Virus record (IMG/VR): IMGVR_UViG_3300042691_039155
Coordinates: 1-42,037 of that record
Strand: one strand, 5' to 3'
Source of the DNA: a virus
Length of the DNA: 42,037 bases
Position 1 is the first letter of the stretch, and each line of letters begins with the position of its first letter. Shown here piece after piece: positions 1 to 7,384 of this stretch. The position numbers were made by a program, and so were the translations under genes. Below the pieces are notes generated by a model that saw nothing but the letters and a program-made list of their open reading frames with translations, was not told the origin of the DNA and ran no database searches.

Positions 1-2
1 AC

Positions 3-1124
3 AGATGCGTGCTGATTTCGCCTACTGGTTCGGGAAAAAGTTTGATCATATACGTGTTGGTCCGTTTTCTTCAATCCGTATTAAAATTAGATCGGAAGAT
101 TTTAATTCTGGTGCCAACGGTGGGTCTTGTGAATCAAATGGAATCTGATTTCTATGACTACTCAAGACAAGACAAAACCTGGAGCACAAACAAACACATA
201 CACAAAATATCTGCTGGTGCCGAAAAAGACACAAGAAAGCAGATAGTAGTCTCCACGTGGCAATCCATATACAAGTTGCCCAAGCAATGGTTTGACGATT
301 TTGATGCAATATTTTTTGATGAATGCCACCAAGCCAAGGCAGAATCAATAAACTTTATTGGACAAAAACTCACAAAGGCTTGGTTTCGGATTGGAACCAC
401 AGGCACGTTGCAGCAGACTCAGGCACATCGTCTGAGCATAGAGGGCATTCTTGGACCAGCCGTTCAATTCATTCACACCAAAAACCTGATGAACAAAGGA
501 CTGTTGGCAAAGTTGGCAATAGACTGTATTGCACTAAAATATTCCGATGAAGAAAAACAGTTCATCAAGAAACAAAGATATGCCGATGAGATCAAATGGA
601 TCATAAGTAATTCTAAGCGGAATGAATTCATACAAAAACTGGTCTTCCGAACAAAAGGTAATACACTTGTACTCTTTAACTACGTTGAAGGGCAAGGGAA
701 ACCTCTCTACGAGCTATTCAAAAAAGAAGCGGGAACACGCAAGGTCTATTTTATCTCAGGCAAAACCGAAGCCGACGCCAGAGAATACATTCGCAAGATT
801 GTTGATACCGAAAAAGATGCCATTCTGGTTGCAAGTTACGGCACTACTAGTGCTGGGATCAATATTGTCAACCTTGACAATATTGTATTTGCCTCGCCTA
901 CTAAATCGGTAATTCGACTGCTTCAGAGTATCGGACGTGGACTTCGTGTGTCAGAAAAGAAAAAAACACTCAAAGTATACGACATCGTTGACGATCTTTG
1001 TTGGAAGTCACATAAGAACCATGTGTTCCGACATTTTGAAGAACGATTGAAGATATACAAAAAGGAAAAGTTTGACCATACGGTGCATGTGATGTCGTTC
1101 AAAAACATCTCTGAAGATAAATAA
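3..1124 (+). CDS. uvsW: UvsW-like SF2 DNA/RNA helicase (5' end outside window)
   Basis: Partial gene: the reading frame is open to the left edge and the first visible codons run straight into helicase motif I (LISPTGSGKS). Motif II is DECH in IFFDECHQ, motif III is GTTGT, and motif VI is QSIGRGLR near the C terminus, in the order expected for a superfamily 2 helicase. In T4, UvsW unwinds branched DNA and R-loops and helps switch origin-dependent to recombination-dependent replication. The visible 374 residues hold nearly the whole two-lobe motor; the N-terminal DNA-binding part would be upstream. The stop codon overlaps the late-promoter box of the following gene. Confidence 0.9.
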   Translation, partial: RCVLISPTGSGKSLIIYVLVRFLQSVLKLDRKILILVPTVGLVNQMESDFYDYSRQDKTWSTNKHIHKISAGAEKDTRKQIVVSTWQSIYKLPKQWFDDFDAIFFDECHQAKAESINFIGQKLTKAWFRIGTTGTLQQTQAHRLSIEGILGPAVQFIHTKNLMNKGLLAKLAIDCIALKYSDEEKQFIKKQRYADEIKWIISNSKRNEFIQKLVFRTKGNTLVLFNYVEGQGKPLYELFKKEAGTRKVYFISGKTEADAREYIRKIVDTEKDAILVASYGTTSAGINIVNLDNIVFASPTKSVIRLLQSIGRGLRVSEKKKTLKVYDIVDDLCWKSHKNHVFRHFEERLKIYKKEKFDHTVHVMSFKNISEDK

Positions 1125-1135
1125 TTAAAAGGAGG
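1118..1135 (+). promoter_or_regulatory. Late-type TAAATA box and strong ribosome binding site
   Basis: GATAAATAA overlaps the uvsW stop codon. It is followed by AAGGAGG at 1129-1135, seven bases before the ATG at 1143. The box resembles the T4 late promoter core TATAAATA. If the start site lies about five bases after the box, the mRNA leader would be about 14 bases and contain a full Shine-Dalgarno site. Confidence 0.55.
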
Positions 1136-1142
1136 ACATTAC

Positions 1143-1772
1143 ATGTCCGACGAGTCCGATGATTCTTCAGTGGTAATAAAAGTTGTCAAACTGACAACTG
1201 GTGAAGAAATCGTGGGAATTTTAATAAATGATTCTGGGAAGGAATATGAAATTTCATTTCCTGCCAGAGTCGATGTACATTATGGAAAGGGTCCTGATGG
1301 GATGACTGAATTCGTAAAACTCAGCAACTACGCTGCTTCCGTCATGAACTACACACTAAAGATTCCACATACCGCCACGGTGTTTGTAGGAGAACCAAAT
1401 CAAGATCTAAGAATCATGTACATGACATATTGCGAGTACATGAGAAATGATCCAAAGATGATCATAAGTTCTGCTGGTGAAGATTCATCCATGCAAAAAG
1501 ATCATCAAGGTCTTGAAATGCTGAATGAACTATTCAGCAACTCGGATTTTGTTGAGTTTGTTAATGAACTCATAGAAAATTACGAGGGAACTTGTGTCGA
1601 AGAAGAAGAGGAAGAAGAAGAAACTTTTATAATGGAAGAGCCCGAAGAAAAAGAGATTCAGCCAAAGAAAAAGAAGAAAGTAAAGCCTGAATCAAAGAAA
1701 CTTCCATATAACCCAGAGGCAAATCCAAATACAGCAGAGGGTTGGTCCGACAATCCTAATGATTATATTTAA
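1143..1772 (+). CDS. Sm-like (LSm-type) protein with acidic and lysine-rich tail
   Basis: 209 residues. The N-terminal half (residues about 9-100) begins KVVKLTTGEEIVGIL, the strand-turn-strand pattern of the Sm1 motif, and continues with predicted beta strands. The C-terminal half is charged: a run of glutamates near residues 153-160, then a lysine run (PKKKKKVK), then a polar tail. The same N-terminal pattern recurs in the protein at 34730-35041, so the phage carries two paralogues. Sm-fold proteins such as Hfq usually form rings that bind RNA, but RNA binding here is inferred from the motif only. It is preceded by a late box and AAGGAGG and converges with the next minus-strand gene, overlapping it by four bases. 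Confidence 0.6.
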   Translation: MSDESDDSSVVIKVVKLTTGEEIVGILINDSGKEYEISFPARVDVHYGKGPDGMTEFVKLSNYAASVMNYTLKIPHTATVFVGEPNQDLRIMYMTYCEYMRNDPKMIISSAGEDSSMQKDHQGLEMLNELFSNSDFVEFVNELIENYEGTCVEEEEEEEETFIMEEPEEKEIQPKKKKKVKPESKKLPYNPEANPNTAEGWSDNPNDYI

Positions 1773-2317
1773 ATGTTGTTTAGGTTGGTTGGAGCATCCG
1801 GCTCCATCGTATAGTATGAATATTTAAACACACAAGACGATTTAAGATGTGGAGTGTCGTTTGAATCAGATTGAAATATCAAACCACTTAATTTTATTGG
1901 AATTAGATTCAAAAAAGTTACTGTTAAAATTGGATCGTTGCAAGCAGAATAATTGTTCAATGGAGAAATCAATTGCAATTGTGCAGTATCCCTATGCCAC
2001 TGATCATAAGCAATATTATTGGTAGTTGAATTTTCTATGTTTGATAAATTTCTAATCCAAGAGTAAATGCTTTTCCAGTTTGTCAAATCAGAGTCCACTA
2101 TAAATTCAACAGACAAAGCTTCATATTGAACTGTCATCGAAGGAACTGGAATTGTTGTTCCAAAAATAGTTGGTTGATTTTGATCAGGTAAAGACACACC
2201 AGGTAAATTTGTTTTTGTTACCATTAATTCCAATGGTTTGGTTGTTCTATTAATAAACAACCTAAAATAATTTCCATACAAAAAATTTATGTTGTCTTTA
2301 CATGGTGTTGCTGTCAT
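1769..2317 (-). CDS. Tail-tube-fold virion protein (gp19/gp54 superfamily)
   Basis: 182 residues. The start NYFRLFINR, followed by VTKTNLPGVSLP and later NWKSIYSWIRNL, matches the layout of gp19-type tube proteins (NRF strand, LPG strand, then a helix with conserved Trp). It lies just after gp23, where many T4-like phages place gp3 (tail terminator), so a tube-terminating role is possible. The gene sits behind the gp23 terminator but has its own CATAAATA box five bases before the ATG and no Shine-Dalgarno site. Whether it is gp3-like or another tube paralogue cannot be decided by eye. Confidence 0.5.
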   Translation of the reverse strand: MTATPCKDNINFLYGNYFRLFINRTTKPLELMVTKTNLPGVSLPDQNQPTIFGTTIPVPSMTVQYEALSVEFIVDSDLTNWKSIYSWIRNLSNIENSTTNNIAYDQWHRDTAQLQLISPLNNYSACNDPILTVTFLNLIPIKLSGLIFQSDSNDTPHLKSSCVFKYSYYTMEPDAPTNLNNI

Positions 2318-2322
2318 ACAAA

Positions 2323-2330
2323 TATTTATG
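2323..2330 (-). promoter_or_regulatory. Late promoter box, leaderless spacing
   Basis: CATAAATA on the minus strand, with TTTGT between the box and the ATG at 2317. Five bases is the T4 late promoter box-to-start-site distance, so transcription would begin on the start codon. Confidence 0.5.
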
Positions 2331-2340
2331 GAAAAAAGAA

Positions 2341-2366
2341 AACCCTCCCGATTTCTCGGGAGGGTT
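2341..2366 (-). terminator. Rho-independent terminator after gp23
   Basis: Perfect 11-bp stem AACCCTCCCGA/TCGGGAGGGTT with a GAAA tetraloop on the minus strand, followed on that strand by a T-rich tract (TTCTTTTTT). It begins 25 bases after the gp23 stop and insulates the most abundant late mRNA. Confidence 0.9.
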
Positions 2367-2390
2367 TCGTGTTTAGCGCACGGTTACCTA

Positions 2391-3821
2391 TCAGTAGGCG
2401 AAGGTATTGCCGTGGAGGTTCTTGATCTGAGTCAAGCGGTAGTATTGGTTCAAACCTTGTGTGAGGTTTTCACCGTCTGGTACTGGACCACCGGACGAAG
2501 TGTTAAGAACGTATGGGTTAGCAACTACTCCGTAGCGTGTCTTGAATCCAATTCTTGGTTGGAAAGTGTTTGGATCAACGGCACGGACCATTTGGAGAGG
2601 AACGTATGGGCAGTAGAACAAACCTGCGTCATATGGTGACTCACCCTTATAGCCAGCGCAGAAGAAGTTTACACCGAGTGGTGAATATGGATCGATGTAG
2701 ACACGGATCTTGCCGTTTAGGATACCAGCAAATGTGGATTGGGTATCATCTCCATTGATCTGAGGAGCGATTCCGGGGCTGAGGCTCATGAAGCCAGACA
2801 TGGCTAGAGCAGCAGCTGTATCGCTGTCGCAGATGATGAAGTTTGCCTTACCACGGCGAGTTTCCTTGGCGATTGCGTTGCACTCTCTTTCGATTTGGAA
2901 AGTGAGTCCACGGAATCTTTCAGCAGACCAACGACCGTCTGAGTCGAGGTTTAGATCGTATTCGCCTGTGGCGTTTAGATCGTTTTGCATTGATCCCCTA
3001 CGTGCAACGTAGTAAACTGTTCTTACCAACTCACGGTTGATTTCAGCAAGAATTTCTGTGCTGAGTAGGTTGGCGAGTTCAGCTTCAGCGTCAAGACCGT
3101 GAACGGCCTTGAGATCTTGTGCCAACTCAATCGTGTAATTGCTGGACAGAGCACGTGTACGGGCTTGTACGGCAACACGGTCGATTGAGAAGGCCATCTG
3201 GTTGAATGAACTGTAGAGACCAGTTCCAGATCCGAGACCTTCACCAGAGCTTGTCAACATGCCACGGAAGGCACTGAATTGAGCAGCATTAAGGGTGCGA
3301 ACACGGTTTGGATCCATACCAGCGGGACCGCATGATCCGCAAAGACCGTAACCAGCGGTGAATCCAGCAAAGTTTGCTGGAAGTGTGTATCCTGAACCAC
3401 CGTAGTTTGGTTGTGGCTCTTGGAACATTGCTTCGGCGTATTGCGAAGTATTTCCGTAGTTAAGTCCACCGTAGTTGGCACGCATTGCGAAAATGAGGCC
3501 GGTTGGAGCGGTCATTGGCTGAACGCCGCAGATGTCGTAGGCCATCAAGTTTGGCATTGCACGGCGCACAAGGCTGATGAGGACTGGATCGTAACCAGCG
3601 ACTCCTCCGTTGTTGCTGAAGCTTTGTGGCATTCCGAGGTTGTTAGAGGTCATATCTTCTGTGAGGTGTTGAGCACGCAGAGCTTGCTCTTGGTTCTCTA
3701 GAAGGACGGCTGTGACTTTCTTGCGATAGTCATCTTGGATTTCTGGAAGAGCATCATGAGCGAGAACTGGGCTCCACTTCTCGGTCAAGATGTCGTAAGG
3801 TGTGTTGTCTTGAAAGTTCAT
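2391..3821 (-). CDS. 23: Major capsid protein gp23
   Basis: 476 residues. Strongly T4 gp23-like: LVRRAMPNLMAYDICGVQPM near residues 84-103, SIELAQDLKAVHG-type segment in the middle (here YTIELAQDLKAVHGLDAEAEL), YIDPYSP, GYKGESPYDAG and GFKTRYG near the C terminus. It forms the hexameric shell. T4 gp23 is cleaved by gp21 after Glu65 (FLTE); here the best equivalent is HLTE ending at residue 55. The start has an AGGAG site (3833-3837) and a CTAAATAA late box 28 bases upstream. The gene is visibly richer in G and C at third codon positions than its neighbours, as expected for a very highly expressed gene. Confidence 0.97.
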   Translation of the reverse strand: MNFQDNTPYDILTEKWSPVLAHDALPEIQDDYRKKVTAVLLENQEQALRAQHLTEDMTSNNLGMPQSFSNNGGVAGYDPVLISLVRRAMPNLMAYDICGVQPMTAPTGLIFAMRANYGGLNYGNTSQYAEAMFQEPQPNYGGSGYTLPANFAGFTAGYGLCGSCGPAGMDPNRVRTLNAAQFSAFRGMLTSSGEGLGSGTGLYSSFNQMAFSIDRVAVQARTRALSSNYTIELAQDLKAVHGLDAEAELANLLSTEILAEINRELVRTVYYVARRGSMQNDLNATGEYDLNLDSDGRWSAERFRGLTFQIERECNAIAKETRRGKANFIICDSDTAAALAMSGFMSLSPGIAPQINGDDTQSTFAGILNGKIRVYIDPYSPLGVNFFCAGYKGESPYDAGLFYCPYVPLQMVRAVDPNTFQPRIGFKTRYGVVANPYVLNTSSGGPVPDGENLTQGLNQYYRLTQIKNLHGNTFAY

Positions 3822-3849
3822 TTTGTTAGTATCTCCTGTGAGTTAAAAT

Positions 3850-3855
3850 TATTTA
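3850..3855 (-). promoter_or_regulatory. Late promoter box for gp23
   Basis: CCTAAATAAT on the minus strand, 28 bases before the ATG. The predicted leader of about 23 bases contains AGGAG, so this major late gene is not leaderless. Confidence 0.6.
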
Positions 3856-3868
3856 GGATATTTCCTTT

Positions 3869-4927
3869 TTAGAGTTTCTTGTTAAGTTTGCCGATAACAT
3901 TTGCGTAAGACTCAACCGTGCTGTTTTCGGGCTTCGACACGGCTGAGAATGTCATTTCCTCGTTGATCTGTTGTGGTGTTTGACGAACAGGACGAGAAAT
4001 TGTTTGTGAGTTTGTTAGGTAATTTTGTTTAATTGTTACTAATTTTTCACGATATTCTTCTGGAGAACCAAAAGCAACGTTCTCCATCAAAGATTGCAAT
4101 TTAACTACTTGTGTATCTGCAAGATCCTTTGTCTCTGCAACAAAGATTCCAGCACATTCAGTTAGTGCCATTTCCTTGCGAAGATTGATGTTTTCGTTCA
4201 AAGCCTTATTCAGTGTATCTGAAAGTTCTACATTGTGAGAATAAAGTTCATCTAGAGCATTATACTTCTCGGCTGGAACATCAATATAATGATTCTCAAA
4301 GAGGTTCTTTAGCCCTGTGATGAAGTTTTCTGCAATTTGTGTCTTGATGCCTTGTTCGACTGCAACAGCATTTTCTTGCATCCATTCTTCAACAACGTAA
4401 TCTAGGTAGTCATCAACCTTTTCAACCAAGTTACTGGTTACGTTTTCAAGGTAATTTTTGACACCTTCGTCTAGAGAAACGATTGTCTTTGAAACTTCTG
4501 CATTTACTTTTTCTTGTACTGCTGCTTCAAAGATTGCCTCAAGTTGAGTTACAAGATTAGAATCGGCAACTTCTTCACCAAGAAGTTCAACCAATGCATT
4601 TGTGAACTTAACAGTTGCTTCGCTTGTTTCAACTGGTCCTTCTTCCTCTTCCTCTTCCTCTTCTTCTTCCATTGGTTCTTCTTCTGGTTCTTGTTGAGTT
4701 GGAGCGGGAGCAGACATTGGTGCACCACCCATTGGACCACCCATTCCACCAGCCATAGCGGCCATTGTAGTTGGAACTTGGGCTTTAGCATAATTGTTTG
4801 CAGTTACAACAGGCATTGGTATCATGTTACCACGACCATCTGGTGTGAAAGCCACACCATTTGCTGGCATCATTCCACCTTGTTGCATTTCCATTTGTTC
4901 GTTGATTGTATTTTTTGTTCTTTTCAT
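3869..4927 (-). CDS. 22: Prohead core scaffold protein gp22
   Basis: 352 residues, located between gp21 and gp23 as in T4. The protein is acidic and largely helical, with a Met/Gly/Pro-rich N-terminal third, a run of about ten glutamates near residue 90, and a lysine-ending C terminus (GKLNKKL). Several L/I-X-E sites (INE, LTE) fit the known breakdown of gp22 into small peptides by gp21 during head maturation. It forms the core around which gp23 assembles. A TATAAATA box at 4951-4958 and an AAGGAT site precede the ATG. Identification rests on position, composition and length rather than on a strong motif. Confidence 0.85.
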   Translation of the reverse strand: MKRTKNTINEQMEMQQGGMMPANGVAFTPDGRGNMIPMPVVTANNYAKAQVPTTMAAMAGGMGGPMGGAPMSAPAPTQQEPEEEPMEEEEEEEEEEGPVETSEATVKFTNALVELLGEEVADSNLVTQLEAIFEAAVQEKVNAEVSKTIVSLDEGVKNYLENVTSNLVEKVDDYLDYVVEEWMQENAVAVEQGIKTQIAENFITGLKNLFENHYIDVPAEKYNALDELYSHNVELSDTLNKALNENINLRKEMALTECAGIFVAETKDLADTQVVKLQSLMENVAFGSPEEYREKLVTIKQNYLTNSQTISRPVRQTPQQINEEMTFSAVSKPENSTVESYANVIGKLNKKL

Positions 4928-4949
4928 ATCAATAGATCCTTGATCTTTA

Positions 4950-5729
4950 TTATTTATAAATTCCTAATTGTTTTCCTTTTTGCAAAAATCCACCAGCAGT
5001 TTCTGCAAAATCAGGAGAAGTTGTATAAGATTGTTTTATGGTATTTGTTGCGCTTTCTGCACCAAATCCTTTAAGAGCCAATGTAAGTGGATTTTCACCA
5101 GCCATTGCCAATTTACCCATTCTTGTTGCGGCATATTGACCCATAGGACCCATTCTATTTGAAGAAATCAAACCAGCCAAATCTGGAACATTTTGAGGAT
5201 CTATGGCTTTTGCCGCTGTGGCTTTAATTTGCGCATAAAAATCTTTTAATCCTGGTGGTATTTTTTGATCTAGATTATATGGCTTCAATTCTTCTTCAAA
5301 CGTTTTTATTGGATCTATGCTTGCTCCCAAATATGTTTTTGCTAGGGCAGTTCTGAGTGCTTGTTTTATTGCATATTCTGCAACAGGTCCTAATGTCTCA
5401 ATTCCACCACCGACTGCAGATCCAACTGCTCTAAGAGCATTGCCAACCATTTGCCCACCTACATAATCTCCAGCCTTTCCAGCAAGTTCCCCCGCACCTC
5501 TAGCCACACCACCAAATCCCCCAGCGGTAATTCCTTCTAGTGCTTTTTCAATTTTTTGTGAATAATTCCACCAAGTCATTTGTTGATATGGATCATACCC
5601 AGATGGTGCTGGTGTTGATTCATATTGGGATTTTGTACGTCTATTTACTTGCATACCCATACCAGAACCACTACCTTCAGTTAAAAAGGTAGATATGACA
5701 TTTCTAGTGTATGGATCAAATGTATTCAT
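4950..5729 (-). CDS. Gly/Ala-rich protein of the prohead cluster, with N-terminal gp21-type site
   Basis: 259 residues from the ATG at 5729, which overlaps the gp21 stop (TGATG). Not recognised as a named T4 protein. Near the N terminus FLTEGS (LTE at residues 16-18, then Gly) is a good gp21 cleavage motif, which would leave a short targeting peptide. Residues about 68-125 are rich in Gly/Ala with amphipathic helix character (AGGFGGVARGAGELAG and onward), recalling membrane-active or core proteins. Its place between gp21 and gp22 argues for an internal head or core component. An upstream TTG is less likely as start. Confidence 0.7.
   Translation of the reverse strand: MNTFDPYTRNVISTFLTEGSGSGMGMQVNRRTKSQYESTPAPSGYDPYQQMTWWNYSQKIEKALEGITAGGFGGVARGAGELAGKAGDYVGGQMVGNALRAVGSAVGGGIETLGPVAEYAIKQALRTALAKTYLGASIDPIKTFEEELKPYNLDQKIPPGLKDFYAQIKATAAKAIDPQNVPDLAGLISSNRMGPMGQYAATRMGKLAMAGENPLTLALKGFGAESATNTIKQSYTTSPDFAETAGGFLQKGKQLGIYK
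4951..4958 (-). promoter_or_regulatory. Late promoter box for gp22
   Basis: Exact T4 late consensus TATAAATA on the minus strand, 23 bases before the gp22 ATG, overlapping the end of the upstream gene. It gives gp22 and gp23 a separate boost from the rest of the head operon. Confidence 0.65.
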
Positions 5730-6373
5730 CAAATATCCTTGAAATATCTATCAAAAACTTTTATTATATTTTTTTGTAAGTTTCTTTTTGATGATGTTTG
5801 AATTAATTTTTTTGCTCTGCTCAATTCTCTCTCTTGCCACATTCCACTTTCATAAATCCATTCACGACCTTCCATGATTCCATTTACAAAAGCATTCGGG
5901 GCAGAAGGATCTGCGACAATGTCGATGGCAGCGAGCATGAAGTCCTCTTGAACTTCTTGGTATCCATTCTTTGCCTTTAAAGAACCCATACCACGGGTAG
6001 AAACACCCAATTGAGCACCCTCTTCAATGAGATTCTTTACAATTTTGCCCATTGGAGTATCCATGACCTTTGCTTTGCCATAGATGTTTTTGCCATCTTC
6101 ATAAAGTTCTTTTACAATATGTGAAACACGATCAAGATTCACGGTTGGCCCCGTGGGGTGATTGAGTTCACCTAATGCTCTACCTTTGTTAACATATTCG
6201 TTGATGTAACGAGATGCCTCTTTTGCAAGAATGTTCTTTGGGTAGATTCTTCCATTCTTGTTCTTTACATCAGATTGCATGAATACACCTTCAATGAAGT
6301 AATTTTTGTCTCCATTGCCAACATTTTCTTTTATGTATTTGATGTCTTCTGTTAGTTCCGTGATTAGTTTCAT
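5729..6373 (-). CDS. 21: Prohead maturation protease gp21
   Basis: 214 residues. T4 gp21-type serine protease with herpesvirus-protease fold: the catalytic His is in GELNHP (H72) and the Ser in GVSTRGMGS (S125). Other family landmarks are NGRIYPK near residue 40 and VADPSAPNAFVNG near residue 155. It assembles in the prohead core, cleaves gp22, gp23 and internal proteins after L/I-X-E, and then digests itself. The coding region overlaps the downstream Gly-rich gene by TGATG. The Shine-Dalgarno site is poor, so translation is probably coupled to the upstream genes. Confidence 0.95.
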   Translation of the reverse strand: MKLITELTEDIKYIKENVGNGDKNYFIEGVFMQSDVKNKNGRIYPKNILAKEASRYINEYVNKGRALGELNHPTGPTVNLDRVSHIVKELYEDGKNIYGKAKVMDTPMGKIVKNLIEEGAQLGVSTRGMGSLKAKNGYQEVQEDFMLAAIDIVADPSAPNAFVNGIMEGREWIYESGMWQERELSRAKKLIQTSSKRNLQKNIIKVFDRYFKDI

Positions 6374-6386
6374 TTGTTTTCTTTCT

Positions 6387-6962
6387 TTATGTTGGTTGAT
6401 CTAACCATCTTTTTGGAAGTGGTTGTTGCTCTTCTTTTTGTTTAAACTGCTTCCAGCTTGGTATTTTCATTGGTTTTGGTCTATTTTCTATTGTATTGTT
6501 GCGCCTTCTCCATTGATATTCTCTATCCCATTGCTGCAACAAATCGACCATTTGTTTATAATATTCTTTTAACCATTCCGTCCATTCTTCTCGACTATCA
6601 AAATCTTCCTTTTTTCTGTGATACTGCTTCACAAATTCATCCAAGGTCATACCTTGTTCACCATTAGGACCTCTAGGAATGGGTGGCCCATCACCAGATA
6701 TTGGGGGTCCGGGTGGAAGGCCCAGTGGATCGTCTACCGTCATAGCACTTTCTGGACTAGCTGCAGCACTGACATTAGACGATATCATTGTTGCTTCTTC
6801 AGTTAATTTTTTTTTTAAAAAAGTGTTTTTTGCAATATTTTTATATTCTTCTTTTAATCTATCAGAGACTTTTTGATATAAAGCATTTGCTGTAGAATTT
6901 TTAAATCCAACAGCATTTTCCTCAACAACATTCTTAATCATTACTTTTACTTTATCTTTCAT
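6387..6962 (-). CDS. Small prohead core protein, gp67/gp68-like, proline-rich
   Basis: 191 residues. The N-terminal 55 residues follow the pattern of T4-type small core proteins: a helix with FK, ALYQKVSDRL and KNIAKNTF, then KKLTEE, whose LTE (residues 53-55) is a gp21 site. After it comes a proline-rich linker (LGLPPGPPISGDGPP) and a Trp/Lys/Gln-rich C terminus. It occupies the slot between portal gp20 and gp21 where T4 has genes 67 and 68. It overlaps the upstream gene by four bases. Assignment to gp67 or gp68 is by position and N-terminal pattern; no residue-level certainty. Confidence 0.6.
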   Translation of the reverse strand: MKDKVKVMIKNVVEENAVGFKNSTANALYQKVSDRLKEEYKNIAKNTFLKKKLTEEATMISSNVSAAASPESAMTVDDPLGLPPGPPISGDGPPIPRGPNGEQGMTLDEFVKQYHRKKEDFDSREEWTEWLKEYYKQMVDLLQQWDREYQWRRRNNTIENRPKPMKIPSWKQFKQKEEQQPLPKRWLDQPT

Positions 6963-7384
6963 TGGATTATCCTTTTTGCATTCTCATAAAAATTTAAAGT
7001 GTTCTTAAATTTTGCACTGTTTTCCAAAAGTTCTTTTGCCATGAGTTTTCTGTTTTTTGGATTTAGTGCATTGAACATTGTTTTTAATTTATTTACGTCT
7101 TGTTCTTGAATATTTATGCTAATATTATTTTTTAGTGTTAAAGAAAAATTTGTTTTTGGATTGTAATTTTCAAAAAATTCTATTAATTTTTTAACATCAT
7201 CATTTAATTCAGTTTTTTCTTCTGTAAATAAAATATTTGATGTTGTGGACTTATTTACTTCTTTTAAAGCCTCGTTGAGTTTGAAAGACAATGAGTTGAC
7301 AAGGCTTTTCTTAAAAGCCTCATCATTTTCATATACCAAAGAATTTAAACCACTTTTTAGTATAATTTCGGATAGATCATTCAT
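6959..7384 (-). CDS. Small prohead core protein, gp67/gp68-like
   Basis: 141 residues, lysine- and asparagine-rich. Residues 23-55 (AFKKSLVNSLSFKLNEAL, then ILFTEE) repeat the helix-plus-cleavage-site layout of its downstream neighbour, suggesting the two are distant paralogues. T4 gp67 and gp68 line the prohead core and are cut by gp21. It is translationally coupled on both sides (ATGA overlap with gp20, four-base overlap with the next gene). The identity is inferred from position and the shared N-terminal pattern. Confidence 0.6.
   Translation of the reverse strand: MNDLSEIILKSGLNSLVYENDEAFKKSLVNSLSFKLNEALKEVNKSTTSNILFTEEKTELNDDVKKLIEFFENYNPKTNFSLTLKNNISINIQEQDVNKLKTMFNALNPKNRKLMAKELLENSAKFKNTLNFYENAKRIIQ

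Noticed and set aside
2289-3701. Open frames on the plus strand opposite gp23
   Set aside because: They lie wholly antisense to a certain capsid gene, lack ribosome sites and have no coherent protein features.
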